Shown here piece by piece: positions 33,849-44,859 of a DNA stretch of 64,000 nucleotides. The translations under genes and the position numbers were made by a program. The DNA is from Pomphorhynchus laevis (lineage: Eukaryota > Acanthocephala > Palaeacanthocephala > Echinorhynchida > Pomphorhynchidae). The stretch spans positions 1 through 64,000 of the forward strand of contig WNNJ02002764.1 in the NCBI GenBank assembly GCA_012934845.2, written 5' to 3'. Positions within the stretch are counted from its first letter, which is position 1. Each line of letters starts with the position of its first letter. Under the pieces are notes generated by a model, which saw only the letters and a program-made list of their open reading frames with translations, had not been told where the DNA came from and did no database searches.

Positions 33849-33976
33849 CTGTCTGCGACCGACCCATTTGTATATAGAAACAAACCTGTTATTCCACCGA
33901 TGTGGTGAGGGACTGTCTGCGACCGACCCATTTGTATATAGAAGCAAACCTGTTATTCCACCGATGTGGTGAGGGA
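33849..33976 (+). repeat. 64-bp tandem duplication
   Basis: 'ctgtctgcgaccgacccatt' through 'gatgtggtgaggga' occurs twice in direct succession (starts 33849 and 33913) with essentially one difference, so it is recent. Confidence 0.9.
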
Positions 33977-34246
33977 AAAATTAGTTATTAAAGGTTCGAT
34001 GAATGCATGCTATTCGCAAAATGCATTTCCACAAATACAGTTATCAATTGGCAATAGGCATTGCTGAAGTGCACTTAATCTTCGATGTGAATACTGGTTT
34101 GATGTTAGTATTCAAGAAGTTGGGATAGAGACCGTGCGTTTCGTAAAGGCGAGAAATGTTATACAAATTTCAGATCATGCAAAATATTTTTAAAACATTT
34201 AAGTGCTCTGGAAAGGGGGGATATTTCAAATGTTGGGATTATGAAA

Positions 34247-34522
34247 TCACCAAATAATCGATATGCAGATGTGATTTGTGAACATGCTTTGGCACTTTAG
34301 TAAACTAATCTTTTGAACCAAATATAATGATAATACACCGATTTCGTACAGTCTTTTAATGCCATGAAATACCTCGTCATTGTAGCTTTGCAAATTATAA
34401 AGCATCAACCGAGTTTCAGAAGGTTTTGCAAATGGGCTGTTTGTTAATTCGCATAATCGCGAATCTTCGTTGTATAAAGACACTAATGGATTATTGATAT
34501 AAATTTTTGTTGAAGAAAGCAC
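34247..34522 (-). other. Unassigned 91-residue frame downstream of PMCA exons
   Basis: A minus-strand frame (MLSSTKIYINNPLVSLYNED..., with LCELTNSPFAKPSETRLMLY) has a balanced composition for such AT-rich DNA and is preceded by an AAG-type acceptor-like site. It lies where a last PMCA exon could be, but I see no match to PMCA tails. It could equally be chance. Confidence 0.25.
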
Positions 34523-34838
34523 TTCTTAAATTTGAATTTTGCAAAGTATTTGATATAAAGATACATTAAAACTAAAATCTTAAATGCATTTATACAATAA
34601 AATAAAAGTCTAAAAATTATATTTTCACTATATATCTGACAAACTGGAAAACTACTTGAAGATATGCTACTCAAATTTCTATAATTTAAACAGTTTAATG
34701 TTTACTCTTAAGTCATATTTGAATTAAGTTATATTTTACCAACGATAATTTTTGAATACTAAATGAAAATAATTTTAATTATATCTCTAAGCAAAACAGA
34801 CTCGCCATAATGCCACTAATGTGATCATATAAATATTT

Positions 34839-36173
34839 GGTTCTTTATGGTTTCATGCCGTTTTTAACATTTCATGCCGTTTCTGATATTTCATGCCATT
34901 TTGACATTTCATGCCGTTTTGATATTTAATGCCGTTTTTGATATTTCATGTCGTTTTTGAAAAATTATAAAAATGAGAAGAAACAAATAAAATGTAAATA
35001 ATATAAAGAAAAACATAAAAATTTAAATTAAAAAGCTTATTTAATCATACAAAGAAGACAGCAATATTAAAAAATGGTTAAACCTTTTTCTCTTAATAAG
35101 ATTCTTCTTTTTAAACATGAATTCAACCAGGTAACCTTCCAACATCTTTCTACCTCTTTCTATTAGTCCCAAATTGTGACTTCAACTTCTTTTTGGCGTA
35201 AAGCCATAAATTCTCGATGTTCTGGGTATGAACCGTAGGATCTTCTGGGGAAACAAAACTATAAGAGTGGTTAACACTTTTATGTTCAAAGTCACCACTA
35301 TCTTCTGGTCGGGCATACGACCTTCACTTATCACTTATTATTAAAGTCCCTGGAGCTATAAAGGTTTCTATAATAGATATTAAAGTCGTAGCACTCCTAT
35401 ATTGAATCGTAACAAGAATACATTATCTTGTTCCTCATGCTAGGAGGCCAAAATCCCATTGAGCATCTACATGGAGGCCGACATTATACTTCCGTCTAAA
35501 AAATAAAGACTCATTTATCTCTACCACTTTAGGCGAGCCATTGGCATTTATACCTCCAAGTCTGGTATTAAAATCATAAAGGACCTCATGGCAAACGACT
35601 CTACACCTTAAACACCATTCTGAAACAGTATTTTTATTAAGTTTTATAAAAGAATAAATGGAGTTTTGCATATCATCCTCGGCCCATAAACAGAAAACCT
35701 GCAAGATATTTTCAAAGGATTGTTTAAATTTCTGTAAAAAAGACTCGTGACTCACAGACAATTCTTTTCTATGAGATTAAGTTTTGCATATACATCTATG
35801 GAACCCTTCTTTTTGATCAGAGTCATACTGATCCCACAACTACACACTCTTGAATCTTTATCAGCCCCAAAGACACTATATTTAGCAATACTTCCAGTTT
35901 AGTACATTCAAACATAGATTTGAACCTTGTATTGTAAAAATCCATCTCTAAAATATCATCAGCAGATCTTTTTAATCCCTCATCCTCCTCAAAATCGATT
36001 ATTGTTGTTCTTGATATTCTCATCTAAGGGGAGGAGGTATTATAATTTTTCAAAAACGGCATGAAATATCAAAAACGGCATGAAATATCAAAAACGGCAT
36101 GAAATATCAAAAACGGCATGAAATATCAGAAACGGCATGAAATATCAAAAACGGCATGAAACCATAAAGAACC
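34839..36173 (-). mobile_element. Merlin-type DNA transposon
   Basis: A 1335-bp element with inverted termini (GGTTCTTTATGGTTTCATGC at the left, its complement at the right) flanked by the 8-bp duplication AAATATTT (34831-34838 and 36174-36181). Merlin elements make 8-9 bp duplications. Both subterminal regions consist of tandem 18-20 bp repeats of 'ggcatgaaatatcaaaaac' in opposite orientation: about five or six at each end. The transposase gene inside is decayed. The element sits in a PMCA intron, its right end about 38 bp from the donor of the exon at 36211. Sharp termini and an intact duplication suggest a moderately young insertion. Confidence 0.9.
35180..36023 (-). pseudogene. Merlin (IS1016/ISXO2-like) transposase, decayed
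   Basis: The minus strand starts MRISRTTIIDFEEDEG at 36023. The second part (35761-35435) carries the hallmark of this transposase family, GSPKVVEINESLFFRRKYN, in which the acidic residues of the DDE-type centre lie, followed by WDFGLL. Near 35270-35180 a further frame carries EDPTVHTQNIENLW, matching the family's C-terminal E-containing motif. The gene is interrupted by a stop after residue 66, a frameshift before 35761 and further stops between 35435 and 35300, so it cannot make transposase. A full Merlin transposase is usually about 260-350 residues, consistent with the total length here. Confidence 0.8.
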
Positions 36174-36210
36174 AAATATTTATTAAAAACAAGCGCCTTT
36201 GTGAATTCAC

Positions 36211-36390
36211 CTGTGTTTGCAATCGAGTGATTCCTCTAAGCCACAAGACCTGACCCTTGGTTAAGCTGCTAGGAATTGTGACACGTTCTAAACCAGGAAT
36301 ACCCCCAGCGGTGAGGAAGCTGGGAACATCCACAGGTACATCTGTTCCGTATTCTGGTATTGTTTTACCAGCAGGAATCAAATTTACTAC
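36211..36390 (-). CDS. ATP2B: PMCA exon: tail to calmodulin-binding domain
   Basis: Acceptor at 36392-36391 (taatttag), donor GTGAAT from 36210; 60 codons in phase 0. It begins VVNLIPAGK, continuing the last membrane helix, and ends SLTKGQVLWLRGITRLQTQ, matching the vertebrate RRGQILWFRGLNRIQTQ that opens the calmodulin-binding autoinhibitory domain. The intervening linker (EYGTDVPVDVPSFLTAGGIP) is unlike the vertebrate one. The rest of the calmodulin domain must be on a later exon to the left, which I could not find. The Merlin insertion lies in the following intron. Confidence 0.92.
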
Positions 36391-36442
36391 CTAAATTAGA
36401 GAGCGATAAATTACTTAAAAGTATGACTATTATTTTGATTAC

Positions 36443-36550
36443 CTGTCCCCATAACAATGAACCTATTCCAAAAACTAACGACCAAAGCCAAATATTCAGT
36501 GGCAATTGCTGACAAGCAAACGCGATTCCTCCAAATTGAACCAAAATTAC
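36443..36550 (-). CDS. ATP2B: PMCA exon: membrane helices 9-10
   Basis: Acceptor ...tttacag before 36550 and donor GTAATC after 36443; 36 codons in phase 0. Peptide VILVQFGGIAFACQQLPLN then a hydrophobic helix ending GIGSLLWGQ, equivalent to vertebrate VIVQFGGKPFSC...GLGELVWGQ. The downstream intron is only 52 nt (36442-36391). Confidence 0.92.
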
Positions 36551-37324
36551 CTGTAAAGTTCATTACAAATCAGAGTAAAAATTAAATGTGAAGGGCAGTA
36601 AATATTTTGCAGGAAGCTACCCCTTTTATAAAATTTAAATAATGAAATTTCATGAACGAAAACGTAATTGAAATTTAAGTTTCTTTTCAAATAAATATTT
36701 ATTTAGGAACAAATCGTAAAGAAGAAAACACAACTGATTTATTCATTTATTTCGACAACATATGTATCGATCAGTTGTTCTTTGTCGATAACAACTGATC
36801 TTGTCGAATTCAATTAATAAATCAGTAGTGTTTCCACATATATGATTCGCTCCATAAATTTCAGATATTATGAATTTCAACATAATATTTCTATAATTCA
36901 GTAAACTAATTTCACAATAATCTGAACTTGATTCCAATCAAATTGAATTAAACAATAAATACCATTTAACTATAATCTAAGTTTTTACTATTTAATTCCT
37001 CTGTTCTTACTAGCCAATTACAAAATTCAACAGAATGAAATAAATGACAACAACTGAGTCTGTATCGGAAAATGTCTGTTATCGCGTCATTGAACGTTAA
37101 ATTTTAGCTTATCGGTATATCCATGTCAAAACAAAACGAATAGTGCGTCTATAACAATGTTTCTCAAACAGTGCGCTCTAGATATTTGTAAGGTGCTCCC
37201 TGAGCATTTCTTTATATTTTAAAAATTATATTTTTTAAACATTAGATTTGTCATTAGTTTTCTATCTAATGATGAAAATTTATCCAAAACCAACTAAAGT
37301 AGAAAATGAAACTGATAAGATTGA

Positions 37325-37830
37325 TCAAGAAAAACATCCTGAGAGCACTAAACAAGGAAGACCCCCTAGCCATCCTCAAAACGTGGCTTAGAAATTTCAG
37401 CGGACTTGTTTAAACATGAAGAAGCAGCGACTTTACTCCAAGATTCTAGCGGATGACTGACTTTCAACTTTATCTCTAAGGCTGAAGCCGGCCACACAAA
37501 GAAAGAACCTTATGTCGGTCGCCCGTACTCGAGGTCTAGTCCTTTCAGTCATGATCTAAAATTCATGCACATAAGTGAGGATAGGTAAGAATATTAAGCG
37601 ATAAATTAAAAGCTTCGCCTGAAGGATTAGTTCTCTCTTTTCCACAACTGATCTGAGCAAAGAACACATTACTGCGTTAGCTGCACAGATCCGTCTATCA
37701 AACTCGCTAGTATTCCTACATTCACTAGAGAACAAGACGCCCAAGTACTTGAAATTTTCCATGTCGGTAAGACCTTATCGCCAATTCGTATTGACGATGC
37801 TACCTTGTTCTGAGCGGAGCACATCTAAAC
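37325..37830 (-). mobile_element. LINE fragment, reverse-transcriptase C-terminal part
   Basis: The frame 37762-37556 (MENFKYLGVLFSSECRNTSEFDRRI, then LRSVVEKRELILQAKL) matches the post-palm region of LINE reverse transcriptases that ends in FKYLGV-type motifs. Sequence to 37325 continues the family's C-terminal part in shifted frames (…TRPRVRAT, then GFSLRDKV). 5'-truncated, at least two frameshifts and a stop after TYVHEF. It lies in a PMCA intron. Confidence 0.75.
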
Positions 37831-37988
37831 TGTTTTGGTTGCGCCGATAAAAATTCAGAATTCATTTACTTGAAAAATCGAATTTGCTGAATTAAAAATC
37901 TTATTTAAATTTTTGTAGAAAAATTAAAACCGAGATTGATTCTTACATTAAAATTTTCTACAACCGATAGATTAAAGAATTTACAAAC

Positions 37989-38200
37989 CTGCAATATGAG
38001 AGTCGTAATCCAGATTGAATAGAAAATTGGATTACGGAAAATTCCTCGGAACACATTGCGTTCTCCATGGATCTTTCGACAATTGATTTCATTAAACAAT
38101 GTCATTAATACAAAAACGTTAAAAATCATTGTAAAATGAATCGATGGTTTAAATACGCCATGCTCAGGAAGTCCATTATCCAAATCAAATATTTTATGTC
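37989..38200 (-). CDS. ATP2B: PMCA exon: membrane helix 8 region
   Basis: Acceptor ttaattaag (38202-38201) and donor GTTTGT from 37988. The exon completes a Gly codon split with 42785 and reads [19 protein letters not shown], then [40 protein letters not shown] and ends TTLILQ. This is the highly conserved [16 protein letters not shown] segment of all PMCAs, with the P-type membrane helices around it. It is continued by the exon at 36550. Confidence 0.95.
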
Positions 38201-38469
38201 CTTAATTAAACAACAAAAAAGAAAGTTAAGAATACTTCTATCAGACACATTTTTGCTCCGAACATGGAATAATTATATTACTGCGATTATTACACAAATA
38301 GTGTCAAATATAAACGGTGAAGATATGAATATCATTTGATAGCGTCAATTATCAAAAAACAATTCGGAATGCCTCTACTTTCATGCATTACAATTGGTAT
38401 TTTTAATCCTAAATATTTTATCTTGAATTATATATCTTAATATATTTAATAAATATAATTAATTTCAAA

Positions 38470-38720
38470 TGATGATACCATTCCGCGTGAATTTTTGGTA
38501 ATCATATAGACCCGACGCGAAAGAATGACGAATGCCGTTTCGTCATCACTATGACCCATCAGTGCTAGTTCCCTCCCACTGCTGGATGCAGAGGAAAACT
38601 AGCAGACGGCAATCAACGAATGAATCGTGAATGAATCCTGGCATTTGACAGGGCTTTTGCTAATGATCCTTTTTGGTGAAGCTATTGTAGTGCTAATTCA
38701 GCACTCTAGATGATGTTACT
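38470..38720 (-). repeat. Dispersed copy of the type III hammerhead repeat
   Basis: A single monomer relative of 22083-23490, including 'cagcactctagatgatgtta'/'ttgctaatgatccttttt' blocks, inside a PMCA intron. Confidence 0.7.
38534..38610 (-). ncRNA. Type III hammerhead ribozyme, one core change
   Basis: Minus strand: GCCGU (38610-38606), cleavage C (38605), stem I UGCUAGUU (38604-38597) paired with AACUAGCA (38570-38563), CUGAUGG (38562-38556; last base normally A), stem II GUCAU/AUGAC, GAAA (38541-38538), ACGGC closing stem III. Stem I has eight perfect pairs, and its sequence differs from the 22553 copy with pairing preserved. The A-to-G change at the ninth core position should impair activity. 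Confidence 0.8.
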
Positions 38721-39359
38721 AGAGATTTTCTATTATACTTTATAATTTTAAATGAATTTGATTCCTAAAATTGACATTTAAAAATCTCGTTTAGGAGATA
38801 AATGTCGTATTTGTTAATGTCTCACATTTTCCGCGAGAATCAAATAAGTCAAATTTTTAGTGAATTTTCGCCAATGCAATCGTCTTTTTCAAACTAAACG
38901 TTCTTATTTAAATAGACTGCTTTTAAATAGCGCTCAAGTGTTTAATTGTACTTTGTATTATATATAATATTATAAATGAACATTCACGTAAATGTTTATT
39001 GTGAATTTATTTATTTGAGAGTTTGATGAACATTATGGGCACGAGAAGATTTATTGTCTAAAAAATGCAAGCTTTCGACGATAGCAACAATACGATAAGG
39101 ACGATATCGTCAAACACTTTTTTCAACGATAAATTTTCTCGTAAAAAATGTTAATAAAAATGATAATAACATTTTTTAATAAAAATATCTAAAGCATTTT
39201 TCTCGTATCAAGCTCAAGAAAGTTCACTTTGGCACGAAAGTAAATTTAAATATGTAAATATTTAAATATACTTTACGCTGTAAGTTAATAATAGTTTTAA
39301 TATTTGTTATTTTAATGTTCCCATCAAGCACTTTTCGAGCTGTATAATCTTATCTTGAC

Positions 39360-39800
39360 TTTTTATAACTGGGTCGAGGAATATGGACTGAAACTTGATA
39401 ATATATCAGTTTTTCCTAATGAACTCTAATCATAATGACATAATGTATATTGATCAATTCATAAAATACTAGGAAATGCACCATTCACATGTATTTGTCG
39501 CATGTATTTGTAATAATGTATACTGCTATAATTGATTGAGGAATTGGGACCAAAATCTCATAACATAACAATTAATCTTGATGGCATTCCATCTTTATCG
39601 TAATAAATGTAATAAATGTATCTTAGAATATATTATAGATCAATTCATAAATGTTGATTTATTAAAGTTCTTAACTTATAAGAATTGGAATTATAGAAAA
39701 TCTTAAGATTAAGTAAAAATAATCTTATTTAAACATATTAATCTTATTTTTAATTTATTTATAGTGCAAAATAGCTAGACTCAGTTAAGTTAATTGACTA
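39360..39800 (+). repeat. Degenerate PLE-1 terminal repeats in PMCA intron
   Basis: Markers 'gggtcgaggaatatgg', 'cttgataatatatcag' and 'gactcagttaagttaattg'. A related AT-rich copy lies at 42080-42290. Confidence 0.55.
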
Positions 39801-39879
39801 TTTGAATAGTAAAAACCGATAAAACATTTTATTACCAAACAACAAGTGTCAGGTTATAATTTTATATTCCTATTTAAAA

Positions 39880-42050
39880 CTAATCTGGAAACTTCTCGAT
39901 ATCCCTGTTCTCTGCACAGCCTTACTCAATTCTTCACTCTTTTCACTTCCTCTTAACTATCTCTCTCCCGATGATCTCTGCATTCTGTTTGATTCTGAAC
40001 TTACGTCGATCCTCAATAACCTTCTGCCTAGTCGACTCCGACGCTCTCAGCGCTTGCGCCATGCTCCCTGGTTCGATTCTGACTGTAGTCTTTCTAAGTG
40101 TCGACTCCGTCACTCTTTTCGTATGTATAAACGCTTTCTTAAACGTTCTCCCAGCTCACTCCCCCCCAAATCTCCATGATTCCTACTTTTCTCTACGCCG
40201 TTCACATCTTATTCTTATACGTACTAAACGTACTATCTTTTGGCGAAATCAACTCGAGTCATCTTCCAACTCTAAATCTCATTGGAAAATCTTAAACTCA
40301 ATTCTTTCACGATTATCTACTTCTTGTAATATAAATCCTGATGAATTTTCTTCTTATCTACAAACTAAGCTATCTAATTTAATTTCCCTACTACCCATAG
40401 CCCCTTTGTACCCACTCTTCTCTTTAAATACTTCCCTCCCAGAAATATTCCACCTTCTTCCCGTTTCGTCTGATGAAGTTTCTTCGGTTCTGCTGTCGTT
40501 ACCTAATAAAACCTCTCCTTCTGACTCAATTCCCACTCACTTGCTTAAAAATATCTGCTTCGCTATCTCACCCTTATTAACCACATTGTTCAACTCGTCC
40601 ATCCGTAGCTGTACATTTCCTTCCATCTGGAAATGCGCCACTGTTCGTCCTCTCATCAAAAAGCAATATCTCGACTCCTCACTACCATCTTCGTACCGTC
40701 CAATCTCACTTCTCCCAACCCTCTCTAAACTCCTTGAGCGTCTCGTTCTCAAGCAAGTTAATACATATCTATTTTCACCCAACTTATTTCCTCCTTTCTA
40801 AGCCGCTTTTCGCTCTAATCACTTTACTGAAATTGTCTGCCTTAAAGTTTATAATGACTTACTCATCTCGCGCGATCATAAATTATGTAGTGTCATAGTT
40901 TATCTTGATCTATCGTCTGCTTTTGACATCGTCGATCACTCGATTCTTCTCCATCGCCTTCGCCCACTGTATCATGGTTTTCTTCATATCTATCAAACCG
41001 TATATTTCGCGTATATTTTAACTCTTCTCTCTCCCATCCTTCATCCATCCCGACCGGTGTTCCACAAGGCTCCGTATTAGGCCATATGCTTTTCTCTCTT
41101 CTTCTCGGTGACTTGTCTTCGATTTCTCATACATTTAACTCACGCACCTGCTTATCGTATTCATGATCTTAGTGTTTCTGTTTCCAGCTGTCTTGTCTCA
41201 ATTTCCAATCATCTTTATTCCCTTCGCCTTTCTCTGAATCCTGATAAATCTAAAATTATGTGGATCCTACCTCGACGCTTCGGCGTAGAACCTTTTTCCG
41301 TATCATTAAATTCTACAATTCTTCCTATCGTTGATAATCTCGTTTTCCTAGGCTTTCATTTCGACAACCGACTTTCACTTAAACCTTTCGTTAGTGATAA
41401 AGTACGCTCATCTACCTTGATACTCCGCAATCTCCGTCAAGTTCGTAGATTGATCGATTTCCCTTCTTGTATGACTCTCATATCTTCTCTTCTTTTCTCA
41501 AGACTTGATTACTGTCTTAGTCTATTTTCCAACTCACCTAAATCCACTCTTCTTTCTTTACAACGCATCATCAACGCTGCCGTCCGAGTTCTCCTCCGTC
41601 TTCGTCGTTTTGATCATACATCCCACTATCTTGTTTCTCTTGATTGGCCTACCATTTATTGTCGTGTTCAAATTCGTCTTCTTATCATTGCTTTTCGCCT
41701 TATAACTTATCATACCCCTTCATTTCTCAACCTTCCTTTTCTCGACAATTCTCGTACTGCGTATTGTGCTCTGCGTTCCCGTAATTCCCTTCTTTTACAT
41801 GTCCCAAACTACTCTACCTCTTTTGACTTCCGCTCCTTCGTTGTGGCCGCTCCTATCTCGTGGAATCAACTGCCTATTCATATCCGCCAATCAACATCTA
41901 TGCCGTGCTTCAAACGCCAAATCCAATTCCATTTCAACAATTAACTAATTATCTGTGACTTTTGATGTTCTTTTTTTGTTTGTTAGTGGTCATGTAAGCG
42001 TGCATTTTGCACGCATTTGCCACGTTAAATAAATTATTGTATTATTAATA
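39880..42050 (+). mobile_element. 5'-truncated L2/CR1-group LINE
   Basis: The plus strand carries the endonuclease-RT linker (RHAPWFDSDCS near 40050-40090), the reverse-transcriptase start (SLLPTLSKLLERLVLKQVN at about 40700-40760), the DLSSAFDIVDHSILLHRLR motif near 40900-40960, and the C-terminal RT and thumb regions (41108-41944; FLGFHFDNRLS, LFSRLDYCLSLF, DWPTIYCRVQIRLLIIAF). The arrangement and C-terminal signature fit the L2/CR1 group. A premature TAA at 40801 and frameshifts near 40140, 41000 and 41110 break it. The 3' end has a palindrome 'gcgtgcattttgcacgc' and ends near 'attgtattattaata'. Higher GC than its surroundings. Confidence 0.85.
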
Positions 42051-42784
42051 TATTAGCTTTTGTATTTGAGAAACGACTTTTCACGTATGCCGTGTCAGCT
42101 GACCGATTACGATATTTACACTTTAAACTTTTTTAAGATAATTGTATAATCTTAAGATTATGATATAACCCAATTCACAAAAATTCGTTTAAAGATTAAT
42201 TTTGAATTATGGAAAATCTCAAGATTAAGATATTTACTTTCTATATGAAGACTCAGTTAACTGACCTGATTTGTTGAAATTACTTAAAAATTAAAACGTC
42301 ATATTCCGACATTTACTGAAAACACAGTTTGAAAATCAAGGTATAAAAGAAAATAGACATAGTTGATTGGTTTTAAAATTGAAATTGACGTGCCTCTACA
42401 CTTCAATAAAATAAAACAACAATAAAAGGAACTCAAACACATGTATAAATTCCAGAATAAACTTATTTAGTACAAAACTCGGTTAGCTTATCTTATTGTA
42501 GAACATCAAATGTTGTCTAGTAAATATATACTTGAAAAACAGATGCTTGAAATACTCTGTATTTTGCAAACTTATATCGGATCATAAAATCGAATGATAT
42601 TAAATCATTCGATTTAATCAATCCTTAAGGTCTGATAACTTAAGAACATGTCATTTTCATTCAAATAATGTTAACAGGTGTACTGCGACACCATTTTTGT
42701 TTTTACTATCTCCCCTCTTGATGAGGCATTTTATATTTCACAAAAATATCTAATAAATTTTAACATTTAGAATTGAAGACTAAC

Positions 42785-42998
42785 CTCCAAATAGCAATGT
42801 AAACATAACGCATAGTTGATATATAGAATGACCTAATATATTTTTCATCATTCTTCTGGATATAAGTGCTCGATTTCGACCATACGGTTTTCTTTCCAGA
42901 AGATCTAAGGTAGGTGGTTCAGTAGCCAATGCAAGCGACGCCAAAGTATCCATAATTAAATTAACCCATAGCATTTGTACGGCACGTAATGGACTTTC
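42785..42998 (-). CDS. ATP2B: PMCA exon: membrane helices 6-7
   Basis: Begins [20 protein letters not shown], continues [40 protein letters not shown] and ends FTLLFG plus one base of a split Gly codon completed at 38200. This is nearly the same as vertebrate PMCA, including the helix-6 NxxxD Ca2+-site region (VNLIMD). Acceptor gttacag at 43005-42999, donor GTTAGT from 42784. The following 4.6-kb intron holds the L2 LINE and a hammerhead repeat. Confidence 0.95.
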
Positions 42999-43049
42999 CT
43001 GTAACATACTAATTGCACTAATATACATGATGAAAAACGTATACATTAC

Positions 43050-43241
43050 CTGAACAACACATGCACCAGCGAAAGCACATGTTACTGCTACAACATTAAC
43101 AGTCAATTGAAACTGCAAGAATTTTGCGATACTGTCATAAACATTTCTACCCCACATAACGGCTTTAACAATACTCGTAAAATTGTCATCAGTCAGAATT
43201 ATATCACAGGCTTCTTTGGCCACATCAGTACCTTGAATTCC
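43050..43241 (-). CDS. ATP2B: PMCA exon: end of P domain to helix 5
   Basis: Acceptor actttag (43248-43242) in phase 0, donor GTAATG from 43049. It reads [64 protein letters not shown]. It joins the upstream DVGFAM of 51031 and the downstream ESPLRA of 42998. The 51-nt sequence to the next exon contains no stop and keeps frame; see findings. Confidence 0.95.
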
Positions 43242-43249
43242 CTAAAGTA

Positions 43250-44840
43250 AATTTAGAAGATTAGAGGCTATGACGTGTTCAGCTATCGAGAAAATAAAGA
43301 TTTACCAATTTATAAAAGCTAATTTGTTCTAATTAGAACAAATTAGAAGTTATTTAATTAGAAGTTAATTATTTAATTATTAATATTAAATTATTAAATT
43401 ATTTAATTATTAATTAATAATTAATTAATGAATTAATTAATAATTAATTAATTATTAATTAATTATTAATTTGTCTAATTAGAAGCTATTTCTTCTAATT
43501 ACAAAAAAAAACACAAAAACCGACTTTTTAAAATTTATATACAACTTAGTTTTAAAGCATAAACTAAAAACAAATCTGTCTTAATCGAAATTTATAAATT
43601 CTGCATTAACGCTTATTAAAAGAATTTGATAAATTCTATACATTTAGTGTTAGCAATTCATTATATAGGGCACTAGGCACTAACTAATTCGATTATTTGG
43701 CAAAATATCAGCACGAATTGCTCGTATTTTTACTTCACCTCATTGTGAGGGGGACTGGAAAAAAGTAAAGAAAACAGCAGAAGACAAGGTTTAATGTTTT
43801 CGAGCAGCAAAGGTATTGGACTATTGACTGATGACTGCAGAAAAGTTTACAAACATATGAACAGCAATGAAAATGAATAACAATCAGAAAAATAGGAAAA
43901 ATATGTGGAAATAACGAAAATTGTGGACTAATTTTAATGCAAGATTGTGTGATGTTTCTTTGAATGCAAAGAAACCAGTATCGGTAAGGGAGATGAGGAG
44001 CTTATGTCTAGAAATAGTTGGCATCAACTCTCTTTATTATTCTGGATTTGTTATATAATTTTCGGAAAGGCTTGACTTTTAACTATTCAGGGGTTATTAA
44101 TTAAAATAGAGGGAAGCCGATGTAGAGATAATAACAAGTCTTCAATTATACTTCTACATGGGCAAGTTTAACCCAGCAAGTATTTTGCTACATTAAATCA
44201 AAAGATTTTTAAGCTTTGATTCTTTTAGTGAAGAAAATAGTTAAGTGCTTATATGCTCTCTACGTTAAGTCAGAATATGCAGATTTTATGCAGGATTACT
44301 AAGGGATTTAAGCCCTTATATACCGATCACTATTTTGTAAAATTCGTTAAGAGATTAACTAAAATAATGGGTAAGCCGAAACCTATGTAATAGGTTTGGG
44401 AAGACCTATTACATCCGAGAAGAATTTGCACGATTACTGGGATATAATCATCTCCCGAACATCCCTTGTCATAGTGACTGTGAAAAATTATAGTTCGAAG
44501 ACTTTAAGTGATTGAAGTTGATGAATTCTTGAAATGACGGAGCAGTTAAATAGACCAACAAACAGTAAAAGCTAGCTTACAAGACGACCGTGTCAAATAA
44601 GTCAGTGAAAATTGCCGGCAATTTCCGGAAAACGAGAAAATCTGTATGTTTAGATTTTACTGTTGCAAAGAAGGCAGCTCCGAAGCTTGATGAGCGCCTT
44701 GAGATTGACCATATGTCTGTTTTTTAAATGTTTTGAAATACGATCAAGATCCCTCGTTTTGGAAAGTGAAAACACCTCAAAGTGTTTATGACATCATTGG
44801 GTATATGTTGATCAACATTCAATACATTCTTGGTTGCTAA
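43250..44840. other. PMCA intron: AT-rich, nothing identified
   Basis: An alternating TAATTAAT-type low-complexity tract with flanking inverted 'ctaattagaa' words at 43314-43505. The rest has higher complexity (about 43740-44760) but shows no gene, RNA or element I can support. Confidence 0.5.
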
Positions 44841-44859
44841 ATAAAGATTTTTAAAAGTT

